Of a DNA stretch of 64,000 bases, positions 35,341 through 44,984 are shown one piece after another. Position 1 is the stretch's first letter, and every line of letters starts with the position of its first letter. The DNA comes from Candidatus Omnitrophota bacterium (GTDB lineage: Bacteria > Hinthialibacterota > Hinthialibacteria > Hinthialibacterales > JAKPRU01). The stretch is from assembly GCA_029570205.1 (NCBI GenBank), contig JAKQSI010000084.1:47046-111045 (forward strand), given 5' to 3'. The notes below the pieces were generated by a model. The model ran no database searches. It was not told the origin of the DNA and saw only the letters and a list, made by a program, of their open reading frames with translations. The translations under genes and the position numbers were made by a program.

Positions 35341-36486
35341 TCAAGTTGTCGATCCCAAGTCTTCCCACTTCACAATACGGGGTTCCCATTTCCTTTGTGA
35401 ACGGTCGTACATGGCCATTCCTCCCATGATTCCCATCAGCGTGCCGATCCGAGCCGTCTCCAGGTCAGCCAGCGGTTTCTCGCCATTTTTTATATGGCGC
35501 GCAAATCCTTCAATCTCCGTCGAGGTGCCCGCATCCCAGTCCGCAGCCGGTTCGGTAAGCTGTTGCGGTTCGCCCATGCCGGACCGGGGATAAATCATCG
35601 CCTTGGGCAAATCGACACCGCCTTTTTCGCAATAAACCCAGAGTTTCTCGCCGGTAAACTCCTTGCAGCAATTCATCAGATGGGTATAAGAGAAAACAAC
35701 ATCTCCGGGGAATCGGAAAGCTACTGCGGAGTGATCCTCGGCGCAATGCTCCGGCGCTTTCTCATGCTGTTCGGTAACAGCCCCCATGGCCTCACATTGA
35801 AGCGGTGGCTGCTGCATCACCCACGCCATCGTATCCGTATGATGGCACGCCTGCGCCAGGAACCAGCACCCGGACAAATCCATGTCCAAATACCTTCCAC
35901 CAACACCCCCCTCCCACTGCCACATGCCCTGCAGAAACGTGATCTTTCCCAACTTGCCGTCATGAATATGCTGAATGCACTGTTGAAAGGCGGGGACGTA
36001 ATGACGCTGGAATCCGATCTGATAGATCGTCTTCACACTTCGCGCAACCCGCGTAACCTGGTCGACTTTTTCCACCGTGATCTCGACGGGTTTTTCACAG
36101 AAACAGTGAACACCCGCCTCCATAACCGGAATGGCGCACTTTGCATGGTTGGCCTCCTCCGTGGCGACGATGCAGGCATCCGGTTTCTCCTTTTCCAGCA
36201 TTTCACGAAAATCGAGATACTTCCTCGGTGTCGGTTTGAACTGTGAACAGATCTCCAGCGCAAGGTCCATGCGGTCTTCCACCAGATCGCAGACCGAAAC
36301 CACCTGGAAATCCGGGACATGCGTCACCACCGTCAGCAGGCGGCGTCCGCGACCGCCGGTTCCGATAATCGCTAGGGAAATCTTGTCGTTCGCGCCCAGA
36401 ATTCGCCGGGGAGTGCCCAACGCAAGCGCTGCCACCGAAGTACTTTGAATAAACCGTCTGCGGGAAACAGATTTTTCGCTCATCAT
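35341..36486 (-). CDS. Tat-exported Gfo/Idh/MocA family oxidoreductase
   Basis: 381 residues; the start MMSEKSVSRRRFIQSTS gives a twin-arginine motif within the first 12 residues, and AAGGAAGGTAGG precedes the ATG. The Rossmann motif is GTGGRGRR. The catalytic EKP is in HCFCEKPVEITVEK. The C-terminal domain includes GGRYLDMDLSGCWFLAQACHHTDTMAWVM. It probably oxidises or rearranges a sugar in the periplasm with a tightly held NAD(P). It is monocistronic as far as I can see, with 147 bp to the sigma-54 activator downstream. A weak promoter (TTGACA at 36580-36585, GATCAT at 36557-36562) lies upstream. Confidence 0.88.
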   Translation of the reverse strand: MMSEKSVSRRRFIQSTSVAALALGTPRRILGANDKISLAIIGTGGRGRRLLTVVTHVPDFQVVSVCDLVEDRMDLALEICSQFKPTPRKYLDFREMLEKEKPDACIVATEEANHAKCAIPVMEAGVHCFCEKPVEITVEKVDQVTRVARSVKTIYQIGFQRHYVPAFQQCIQHIHDGKLGKITFLQGMWQWEGGVGGRYLDMDLSGCWFLAQACHHTDTMAWVMQQPPLQCEAMGAVTEQHEKAPEHCAEDHSAVAFRFPGDVVFSYTHLMNCCKEFTGEKLWVYCEKGGVDLPKAMIYPRSGMGEPQQLTEPAADWDAGTSTEIEGFARHIKNGEKPLADLETARIGTLMGIMGGMAMYDRSQRKWEPRIVKWEDLGSTT

Positions 36487-36649
36487 ACCTACCTACCTTC
36501 CTTCCGATCGTTTCTCCATCGCGTACCGATGGAATAAGGTTGCCTTACAGCTGGGGATGATCCATAGAACCCGCGCATCTGTCAAGATAAAGCGCGGAGC
36601 GACATCCCGTGGTTCCCTCCGAATCCTGTACGAACCCGACCTGTCAGAA

Positions 36650-36667
36650 ATAACCGGCAGCGGTTAT
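36650..36667 (-). terminator. Candidate terminator downstream of pbpC
   Basis: ATAACCG (36650-36656), four bases, and CGGTTAT (36661-36667). On the minus strand the stem is followed by TTTCTGAC. It lies 120-137 bp past the pbpC stop, in a 300-bp gap (36487-36786) that otherwise contains only the promoter region of the downstream Gfo/Idh gene. Confidence 0.4.
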
Positions 36668-36786
36668 GGTACAACCTTGATTGCCCGCGACAGGACTTCT
36701 CCCGCCATCCTTTACTGAAAAGCTGTTCGGGAGGGTCCCTGACAACTAACGCTTCCCTGATTCCTCAACACCGCCGATACTCCCAC

Positions 36787-39114
36787 CTATTCGGACACCG
36801 CCAGCGCCGGCCTGCTCCCCGGAAGCGACACAACAAAATGAACCGTTTCCGTCTCCCCTTCCAACGACATACAGGTCAACCGATGCGCCCCCGCCTGCAA
36901 ATCTATATACATGCCTCTGTCCGGTCCCGTATCCCCGATGTATTGGTCATCCAAGTACCAGTGCAAAGGACTATTCTCTACAGAAGCGCGAAGCCGGATT
37001 CTATCGCCATCCGGCTCGCCCGTTAAAACATACTCCGCCCCATCCGATGGTTCCAAAATTTCCAGGTCAATCTGTCGCGCATATACGGGCACGCATGAAT
37101 GTAATCGTACAGGTATTTGCACGGCCGCCAAATCCCACTGACTCGGCGATGCGGGTCGCCGCTCGACTATCTTCACCCCTTCTTTCCCGCTCATCGGCTG
37201 ATGCATTTTGCACGTTCGATGCAGATATTGTGTACGAGGCAAATACACTGTCCGCGTATTTTTGCACCATTGTGAGGCCGGTAAGCCGCTTGCCGCACAC
37301 ACGAGTACCTCATGAAGTTCGCCACCCGTCTCCGGCCATTCCGATGTTGTCTTGAGCGGTAAGGATCGGAATATCTTCCCCGCCGGCGGCAGGGCTGCAC
37401 GAGCGCCGACCAGCAACTCCGATGAACGCGCGTCATTGTTCCCCACCCATACACCGACTACATAATGCGTATTCCACACGAACGCCCACGCATCCCGCAG
37501 TCCCCACGACGTACCTGTTTTCCAACACACACGAGACGGCGAATGAACCGCATTCATATCCCGGTCCAACTCCGACGGCAGCGGCTGTTCCAGCATCTGA
37601 TAAAGCATCAGACAAATACCGGCTGAATAGATCCTTCGCTCCCCATCCCTGCTTGAATCCCGAATGGTTCGTAACGGACGGTATACACCGAGATTCGCAA
37701 TAGTACAGTACGCCGCAATAGCCTCTTCCAGTTTCACTTCGCAACTTCCCAAAGTCAGTCCAAGCCCATAGTAATCCGCCGATTTCGTTAACGTTGTAAA
37801 TCCGATGTCCTTCAAGTGACTCAAGAAGGCCGCCGTGCCGATCCGCCGCTGCACGCTGACCGCAGGGACATTCAGAGACTTTCGGAGGGCATACCCGGCG
37901 GAAATTGTTCCGTTATAGTAGCGATTGAAATTCTCCGGCCTGTAAAGACCGACATCCCACGTATCGTCTATTAACGTTTCCGAGGCATACAAGCTGTTCC
38001 GCTCCATGGCCAGGGCATACAGAAAAGGTTTCAGAGCGGAACCTGGGGAACGGGGAGCATCGCACAAATCCACCTGCCCGCCCGGTACATCATAGAATCC
38101 CGCCGATCCGACCCGCGCAAGAACCTCGGCTGTTTCAACATCGACTACCATCGCCGCCGCGTTTTCCACACCGTTCCCAAGATTCCGAACGCTGCGGCGC
38201 AGGATTTCTTCGCATTTCTCCTGAATGGCCCCGTCAAGTGTAACGGTCATCGGGGAACCGGCGCGAATTGTGCCCTTAACGCGCATCGCCAAATGCGGTG
38301 AGTGTTGCGGAAACTGTGAATATCGCACCTGTATGGGCTGTTCCCTCACGCCAAGAAGTTCCTTCCGGTCGATATACCCTTCCTCGTGCATCCGCCTCAG
38401 CACATAATTCCGCCGCGCCAGTGCCCGACTCGGATGATTCAATGGAGAATAATATCCCGGAGCCTTCGGCAGCCCAGCCAGCAAGGCGGCTTCCGCTATT
38501 GTCAATTCGCCGGCGGGTTTCCCGAAATAACGTCTGGACGCCGCCTCGCAGCCGATTAGATTCCCGCCGTAGGGGGCACGGTTCAAGTACATTTCCAGAA
38601 TGTCATTCCTGGAGAAGTGCAGGGATAATCGAATCGCCTCAACAGCCTGGTAAACCTTGCTACAGGAGCGGTTGTGGGCAGCACACGTCATCTTCACAAC
38701 CTGCATGGGGATTGTGGACGCACCGGAAACAACGCGGTGATGGACAATATCCTGTACCAGGGCGCGAACAATTGCGAAGGGATCGACGCCGATGTGAGAA
38801 TAGAACCGCTGATCCTCCGTACTCACTGTGGCCTGGATCAATCGCGGACTGATTTCCTCTATCCCGCGCTCAACACACCACGAGTCATTCGCATTGAGAT
38901 AGCAATAAAGCAAATTGCCGTGCCGGTCTCGCAGCTCCGGAGAAACGTCGGTTACCCGATAATACTCCTTGTCCGGCGGCCAGGATAAACAAATAATACC
39001 GAACAGAACTAACGCAGAAACACACAATACAACCCGTCGATGAACACCGGCGAGCTTACAGATGGCAGCCCATCCCTGTAGAACTCGGCAGACAGATTCC
39101 CGGTAGTTATTCAT
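36787..39114 (-). CDS. pbpC: Penicillin-binding protein 1C
   Basis: 775 residues: a membrane anchor (about 27-46), a GT51 transglycosylase domain with the catalytic Glu100 in STEDQRFYSHIGVDP and a GASTIPMQVVKM block, a transpeptidase domain with SPGSALKPF (nucleophile Ser and Lys) and KTGTSWGLRDAWAF, and the C-terminal domain of about 90 residues typical of PBP1C (LEILEPSDGAEYVLTGEP). It polymerises lipid II in the periplasm. The start overlaps the stop of the alpha-2-macroglobulin gene by 4 bp, the classical pbpC/yfhM pairing. Confidence 0.95.
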   Translation of the reverse strand: MNNYRESVCRVLQGWAAICKLAGVHRRVVLCVSALVLFGIICLSWPPDKEYYRVTDVSPELRDRHGNLLYCYLNANDSWCVERGIEEISPRLIQATVSTEDQRFYSHIGVDPFAIVRALVQDIVHHRVVSGASTIPMQVVKMTCAAHNRSCSKVYQAVEAIRLSLHFSRNDILEMYLNRAPYGGNLIGCEAASRRYFGKPAGELTIAEAALLAGLPKAPGYYSPLNHPSRALARRNYVLRRMHEEGYIDRKELLGVREQPIQVRYSQFPQHSPHLAMRVKGTIRAGSPMTVTLDGAIQEKCEEILRRSVRNLGNGVENAAAMVVDVETAEVLARVGSAGFYDVPGGQVDLCDAPRSPGSALKPFLYALAMERNSLYASETLIDDTWDVGLYRPENFNRYYNGTISAGYALRKSLNVPAVSVQRRIGTAAFLSHLKDIGFTTLTKSADYYGLGLTLGSCEVKLEEAIAAYCTIANLGVYRPLRTIRDSSRDGERRIYSAGICLMLYQMLEQPLPSELDRDMNAVHSPSRVCWKTGTSWGLRDAWAFVWNTHYVVGVWVGNNDARSSELLVGARAALPPAGKIFRSLPLKTTSEWPETGGELHEVLVCAASGLPASQWCKNTRTVYLPRTQYLHRTCKMHQPMSGKEGVKIVERRPASPSQWDLAAVQIPVRLHSCVPVYARQIDLEILEPSDGAEYVLTGEPDGDRIRLRASVENSPLHWYLDDQYIGDTGPDRGMYIDLQAGAHRLTCMSLEGETETVHFVVSLPGSRPALAVSE

Positions 39115-42100
39115 CTCGATATTTCAATAGTTTCCGGGGCGGAGGATCCTTGAACCAGCGGGTCGTACATACACTCGGCATGGACAGCCGGAACCTGATA
39201 ATTACCCGGAGTAATCGCCCGGACGGCGTAACAATAGTGCCGGCTTCCGCCGGGCAGATCGCGGAATGCAAGGATAATCCGGTCGTCCCGGATATCCGTA
39301 TACGTCGGGGCGATAATGTTCGAAATCACATCCAGCTCGGGTAAGGCATCCGCATCCAGCCGGGGATTCATAATCTCGAAGCCCGCCGGGAGGAGATCCA
39401 CAACAACCACATTCTTGAGATTCTGATCGCAGGAGACATCCAAGCAAATCACGTAATCATCCCCATGCTTAAATCGCCTGGAGTCCTGTAGAACAGCCCG
39501 GTTCGTGAAGTATTGCCGCCCCATGGAAATCCCATTCGACACGGCCTCTCGAATGGGATCTCGGGGAATGCCCTCCATTACGACATTTGCGTAGATATTC
39601 GTATCGCCCGTGTTCTTTACGATGAACTTCGCCCCGCCTCCTTTGTGCTGTTGTTCGCAAATGTCCATTCCCTGTATTCGTGTTGTCAGCGGCTCAACGC
39701 CTGTGGAGTACGAGATTTCGGCCATGGCAGCCGCGGTGTTCACGCCGATCTTCTTCATGTACATTCCCAGGGCTGTTACCGCGAAAGCAGTCTCATGTGT
39801 TATGTAATGCTCCCGGTTTCGCAGATACATAGCAATCCTCTCGGCCCGCTCCGCTAATGTAACCGGATCGGTGTTCATCTGCAAAAGAGAAAGCAACTCC
39901 ACCGCATCATTCCGAATTTCGGAGTTCAGGGTTCCGTCCTGCTCTGCGAACAGATACGGCTCGGACGGCGACTGCGCCATATACATGCGAACCCTGTCGT
40001 ACTCTTTCGTATTGAGCGCCAGGGCCGCCGCAAGCAGATATCGGGCCGCGCGCGGCAACGGAATCGCATCGAATCCGGCAATCCGGCTGATGGCGCCCTC
40101 GTCGCGTGCCAGCGATAGCGTATACAGAGCATAGGCTCGCTGGTACAGGCCGGACTCCGAAGAGTCAGCCGCATTCCCTGCCAGCGTATTGACGTAATTC
40201 TTTAACAGTTTATACGCATTGCCGGGAATCTGTACACTCGAGTCGTCTTTCACAAGCGTCAATAAATGGAACGCGTAAATCGAGCCATAGGGATACGGAT
40301 CGTACCAACTGGGCCAGCTCGCAAGCCCGCCCGACGGAAGTTGCATGGCAAGGAGTTGATCGATCCCTGCTTGCAGATAGGCCGGCGTGTACTCAAGGCG
40401 CCCCGGCCGTTGCTGAATCAGATCCGCACGCTCTTTCAGAACGTACAAAGCCATCAGCCGTGAGGTCACTTGTTCGACACAGCCATAAGGATAGTCCAGG
40501 AGATAGGACAAGGCTTTCTCCAGCTGAATGGCCGGGCTTGCCCCGATACGGACGTTTATCTGGAACCGTTCATCTTCCAGGAAACGGTCATTCACAATCT
40601 CCATCGACTCGGAAGGTTTAACAACGCGAATATCGGCGGCTAGTTGATAGGCAGCAGGCATTTTAACCGGTAATGGAGCGGACTGAGTAACGGTTTCAAC
40701 TAAACCGCCGGCTTCATCATAGACATCCATAGTCCAGTCCAGTTGCCCCTGACCCGACAGGTCTCCCGCGAAAATCGGCGCGGAACAATCCTTCTCTGAA
40801 TTGGCGGGGACCGCAAGTTGCAGTGAACCGGAACTCGCTTTCAACGCACCGGAGGCAATCCACCGGAGCGTTGTCCGGCAAGGTGAGGCCGTCGTATTGA
40901 AAATCACAGCCCGACACTCACAGGAGTCGCCGGGCAGTAAAAAGCGCGGCATACTTGTTCGAAGCATAACAGGGCGGCGGACCGGCAACTCCTGGGCAAG
41001 ACTACCGGCGGCGCGCTCATTCCACCCGACTGCAACGAGGCGCAGCACGCCGTCGAACTCCGGAACGGCTAATCGAACAGTCGCTTTTCCGGATTCATCC
41101 GTGCGCACTTCACCCGACCAGAGAGCGACCGGCTTGATCCAACTCTCCATGGGTGGAGCGACGCGCTTCTCCAAATCCGCCTCCATGTCTCCGCCCGGGG
41201 TAGTTTGTTCATATTGATAGACAACACGGTCATAATAGTGGGCACGGCGAAGATCGGGTTTTCTCGGCCGGCTGAGCCAGGCGTACGGGTCCGGATTCTT
41301 GTAGTCGGTGATCAAATGAATTCCTTCATCCACCGCGGCAAGAGTCAGTTCCGACTGGACGGGATTTCCACTCGAGTCCGTTACCTGGATCGCAATCTCT
41401 GTTTCACGATTCGGGCGAATCTCCGATGGAAGGCCCGGCATGGACAGTGTCAGATCCCGTGTCGCATTGTGGACCGCAATGCTCGCCACGGCGAAACTCA
41501 TGAATGGGTATAGTTGCGCCTTGTCCTTCTCAATCGCGTGGACCACGGTCACTTCGGCCCACAGATTCGGAAACGCCTCTTCGGTGATCGGGATGCGAAT
41601 CTCCCCCGACTGGTTCTCTATGCGAATTGGGATCATCGACCGGATGGTCTGATGCTGCAAGACAACAATTCCGCAGCCGTCAAACGGCGATTCTACTCGG
41701 AGAACCGCGTCCTCGCCGATTTCGTATTTCTCCTTGTCTAATGACAATTTGAGAAGCGTCGGCTGGGCCATATCGGACAACTGACAGCGTCCGTCATAGC
41801 AGTAAAAAGTTCGTGTACTGTTCAGCGCGGTCGCATCGGATTGAACACATACGCGAAAATATCCGTAGCCTTTCGGGTCGAATTCCGTGTGACCGATTCC
41901 ATCCTGGAGAGGAACCGCGCGGGTTTCAATTTCATAAAAATTGTCGGCCCAACTGGGTTCGTCATGAGTATAGTACCTGCGAAGGTAATAGCTCCATTTT
42001 TGCTGCTCCAGAGTCACGGTTACACTGGGCAGGACAGCGGGCGCTTCATCGGGGTGGATGGCGATCACATTGACATCCAGGCCGCTCTTGCCGACCCGCC

Positions 42101-44825
42101 CGGCCATGTGGATACCCAGGAGAATATCGGATGCGCAGAGAATCGCGCGAGCGTGGGCCGGGACAGTCCGCCCGCCGATTTCATGCACATTGGCTGAAAT
42201 GACTGCCTCAATGGGATACGTAATCCCCGGATGAAACGGCGGTGTGTAATGGAATTGGGCCAGACCGTGTTCATCCGTATTCGTTTCGCCGATAGAAAAT
42301 GTCTCGGGTTTATATCCCTTGTCATTCCCGAAATAATACAAAGGAAACTTCCGGCTGGAGAACGTTCCTTTACGGAGATGAATCTTTGCATCGACTTTCC
42401 GATTCACCGCGGGCGGGCCGATCAGTTGTGTCGCGGTAACACTGATTACATAATCATTCCCCATCAGCCAGTTCGCGTCCGAGAGAAACATCTCGGCCTT
42501 CATGCGTTGCGGCACAAATTCCTCTAATCGAAACGAATAGGAGCCGATGGGGGCTTCGCTCCCGGGGACCTTGAGCTGCGCAACATAGTTTCCTGTCGGA
42601 TAGACATCCTGTGTCATAAAATCATATCCGCCTGCTCCTGTAGACGATAATGTAACCGGCTCTCTCAAGAGAGATTCCCCGTTGGGTTTCAGGACGACGA
42701 ATTGAAGGGGCACGTTCGCCGACGCATCCCCGTAATTTGTGCGGACAATCCAGCGCAGATGCACCGTCTCGCCCGGACGGTACAGATCGCGGTCTGCGTA
42801 CAGGAAACCATCGTAAGCATCCGCTCGATAGGACGGCATATCCGAGCGAATCTGCGGGACATTATCCTCGCTGGGCGTCAACTGCAGAAACGTGTAATCC
42901 TCTCCATATTCGGCTACAAGAACTTTCGGATTTCCCCAAGCGGTGTTCATATTTGAAACACGGGCGAGGCCCTCGGCATCGGTGCGGAGTTCCGCCAATA
43001 GCCGGTTCTTTTCCGAATATACCGTAATCTTGGCAAACTCAATGGGAGACAGAGAGTACAGGTCGTGTACAAACACATACAATTCACTGTCGCGCCAATG
43101 GGCAAGCAATCCGATATCGGTAAACAGGACCACTTTCGTTGCTTTAGGCGCCTCTTGTGCGTCGGCTTCCAGGCAGAACACCCCACGCTTGCCGCTACCG
43201 AACAGTTCATCCAGCGGGATCTTCGTTTCGACAAGGGTGGGGCCTTGTCGGTTCACCGAGTAACGTTTCTGCGCCACTTGTTCGCACCAGGAACGGCCGA
43301 ATGACCAACTCCCCCGGCCGTTCTGTGCGTCGTTCAGAGCCACCGCTATGTTCGATGGAAAGAGGCGGTAAAGGGTCAGGTTGGCGGATGACACATTGCG
43401 GCTGCGAAGCGGCAACACCAAGCCGCTCCGCCGGGGAAAGTAAAATTGCTCATCGTAGCCGAAGCCCAGCCATGGGTGGAACGTCTCGGAATGTACAACA
43501 CGATGAATCGGGTCCTTGGAGCGAAAATTGTCCCGGTATTGAATACCGGGAAGGATCGTGATCTGGTATGTCTGCTTTTCCTGCCAGTCGCCGAATAGGT
43601 CAAACTCGGATGTTGACCAGGAGGAGTACTCGGCTTCAAGGCCGGGGACTTCCGGTTCAATCCGAAGATGCGCAAGAAACTCCCTGGGCGAAATATAACG
43701 CTGCAGATTATGATTGAAATTGATGTGCAACGCGGAACCGCGTTCACCGAAATCATTCCAGAATGTGTGTACTATTTGAAGGGGCTGGAATTGGGCTTCC
43801 AGAACCGTTGTATAGGCTCCGGGAAGCGCGGTCCCCATCTCTCCCGGAAGGCCCTCGGCGACGCTGACCTCCAGTCGGATATTGTCGAGACATTGTAAGG
43901 AAATCCGGGCAAGATGATCGAGTGGGAACTCGCCGCGTTCCAAAGTGCAGGGAATTGTCTCACCGGTATGAGTATCTGTGATGGTCAAGTACTTTTGCAG
44001 ATCGGTCGGCTCCACGAGTTTTGTAAAGGAGATCAGGATGCGCTGCAACTCCGGGGTGAAGTCATACCAGTGAACGTCTAAAACCTGGAGAAGATCCCGC
44101 CTGGGATAAGTCTGCACAAAATCTCTCAAACTATGGAACCGTCCGGTTCGATCCGGTAATCCTTTCTTTACCGTCAGTGTAATGGGCCAGTCGCTGAAGT
44201 TACTAATGGTAATGCGCGGAGACTTATCGTTATCTCCGGGAGCGAGTTCATAAGGCACCGACCCGCCGGATTTCGACAGGATCTCCAAGTATTGTTTCAG
44301 TGTCTCTATATCGACAGAATACGGGAGAAACAGCACGAGCAGCACCCCCCCCGGCTGTTCCCGAAGGACCGCAACACGTTTGGGCAGGAACGGTGTGCTT
44401 GCAATAGAGATTTCCCGATGAGCCGGATTGATTTCCAGTCCGTCTGTCGAGCGTAGCGCCGGTCCCATTTGGAGATGGAATATCTGATCCGGCGTTACCT
44501 CGGTGGGCAGGAACGCAACATAGTTCGGACCAAGTTGCAACTGTCCGTCCAGGGGCGGAATAATGGTCAAAACATCCCGGTCCGGTTGCGGAATCGGCTG
44601 AAGAGTGCGGTCGAAGATGATGAGGATCCGATCCTTTACCGCTTCCTCTTCAAGCGGAAGGACCCCGACAACATTGACATGCCGGTCGGACCGGCTTTCA
44701 AGGAGAGACGGCAAATCGCCGAAGGCCGGGATAGAACCGAGAACCATCGCGGCAAAAAGCAACCCGCGCGTAAACTGGGTAAAAAAGGTTCGAAACGGGT
44801 ACAGGGGGGTGGGGTAAGTAAACAT
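39111..44825 (-). CDS. Bacterial alpha-2-macroglobulin with intact thioester
   Basis: 1904 residues from the ATG at 44825, chosen because GGAGG lies six bases upstream and the signal peptide then starts cleanly (FTRGLLFAAMVLGSIPAFG). MG-type beta domains fill the first 1,300 residues, with the segment DRDLYRPGETVHLRWIVR typical of the family. The thioester motif is intact: YPYGCVEQVTSRL, about residue 1,445. The bait region lies upstream of it, around AAVDEGIHLITDYKNPDPY. These proteins trap host or competitor proteases in the periplasm and work with PBP1C, encoded by the overlapping next gene, in defence or repair of the envelope. Confidence 0.94.
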   Translation of the reverse strand: MFTYPTPLYPFRTFFTQFTRGLLFAAMVLGSIPAFGDLPSLLESRSDRHVNVVGVLPLEEEAVKDRILIIFDRTLQPIPQPDRDVLTIIPPLDGQLQLGPNYVAFLPTEVTPDQIFHLQMGPALRSTDGLEINPAHREISIASTPFLPKRVAVLREQPGGVLLVLFLPYSVDIETLKQYLEILSKSGGSVPYELAPGDNDKSPRITISNFSDWPITLTVKKGLPDRTGRFHSLRDFVQTYPRRDLLQVLDVHWYDFTPELQRILISFTKLVEPTDLQKYLTITDTHTGETIPCTLERGEFPLDHLARISLQCLDNIRLEVSVAEGLPGEMGTALPGAYTTVLEAQFQPLQIVHTFWNDFGERGSALHINFNHNLQRYISPREFLAHLRIEPEVPGLEAEYSSWSTSEFDLFGDWQEKQTYQITILPGIQYRDNFRSKDPIHRVVHSETFHPWLGFGYDEQFYFPRRSGLVLPLRSRNVSSANLTLYRLFPSNIAVALNDAQNGRGSWSFGRSWCEQVAQKRYSVNRQGPTLVETKIPLDELFGSGKRGVFCLEADAQEAPKATKVVLFTDIGLLAHWRDSELYVFVHDLYSLSPIEFAKITVYSEKNRLLAELRTDAEGLARVSNMNTAWGNPKVLVAEYGEDYTFLQLTPSEDNVPQIRSDMPSYRADAYDGFLYADRDLYRPGETVHLRWIVRTNYGDASANVPLQFVVLKPNGESLLREPVTLSSTGAGGYDFMTQDVYPTGNYVAQLKVPGSEAPIGSYSFRLEEFVPQRMKAEMFLSDANWLMGNDYVISVTATQLIGPPAVNRKVDAKIHLRKGTFSSRKFPLYYFGNDKGYKPETFSIGETNTDEHGLAQFHYTPPFHPGITYPIEAVISANVHEIGGRTVPAHARAILCASDILLGIHMAGRVGKSGLDVNVIAIHPDEAPAVLPSVTVTLEQQKWSYYLRRYYTHDEPSWADNFYEIETRAVPLQDGIGHTEFDPKGYGYFRVCVQSDATALNSTRTFYCYDGRCQLSDMAQPTLLKLSLDKEKYEIGEDAVLRVESPFDGCGIVVLQHQTIRSMIPIRIENQSGEIRIPITEEAFPNLWAEVTVVHAIEKDKAQLYPFMSFAVASIAVHNATRDLTLSMPGLPSEIRPNRETEIAIQVTDSSGNPVQSELTLAAVDEGIHLITDYKNPDPYAWLSRPRKPDLRRAHYYDRVVYQYEQTTPGGDMEADLEKRVAPPMESWIKPVALWSGEVRTDESGKATVRLAVPEFDGVLRLVAVGWNERAAGSLAQELPVRRPVMLRTSMPRFLLPGDSCECRAVIFNTTASPCRTTLRWIASGALKASSGSLQLAVPANSEKDCSAPIFAGDLSGQGQLDWTMDVYDEAGGLVETVTQSAPLPVKMPAAYQLAADIRVVKPSESMEIVNDRFLEDERFQINVRIGASPAIQLEKALSYLLDYPYGCVEQVTSRLMALYVLKERADLIQQRPGRLEYTPAYLQAGIDQLLAMQLPSGGLASWPSWYDPYPYGSIYAFHLLTLVKDDSSVQIPGNAYKLLKNYVNTLAGNAADSSESGLYQRAYALYTLSLARDEGAISRIAGFDAIPLPRAARYLLAAALALNTKEYDRVRMYMAQSPSEPYLFAEQDGTLNSEIRNDAVELLSLLQMNTDPVTLAERAERIAMYLRNREHYITHETAFAVTALGMYMKKIGVNTAAAMAEISYSTGVEPLTTRIQGMDICEQQHKGGGAKFIVKNTGDTNIYANVVMEGIPRDPIREAVSNGISMGRQYFTNRAVLQDSRRFKHGDDYVICLDVSCDQNLKNVVVVDLLPAGFEIMNPRLDADALPELDVISNIIAPTYTDIRDDRIILAFRDLPGGSRHYCYAVRAITPGNYQVPAVHAECMYDPLVQGSSAPETIEISR

Positions 44826-44984
44826 GGCGGCCTCCGATGCCGGGGGCATTCCGGCATACAACAAACCGATAGGTGAGCTCCAAAACCTGCGCGAATCGAC
44901 TGTTGGCTATTACAATAACGTTTGCGAATCGCGAAAGATACAGCCTGCACCAGAAAAATGTTCCGTGCTGCACGGATTCGAAAA

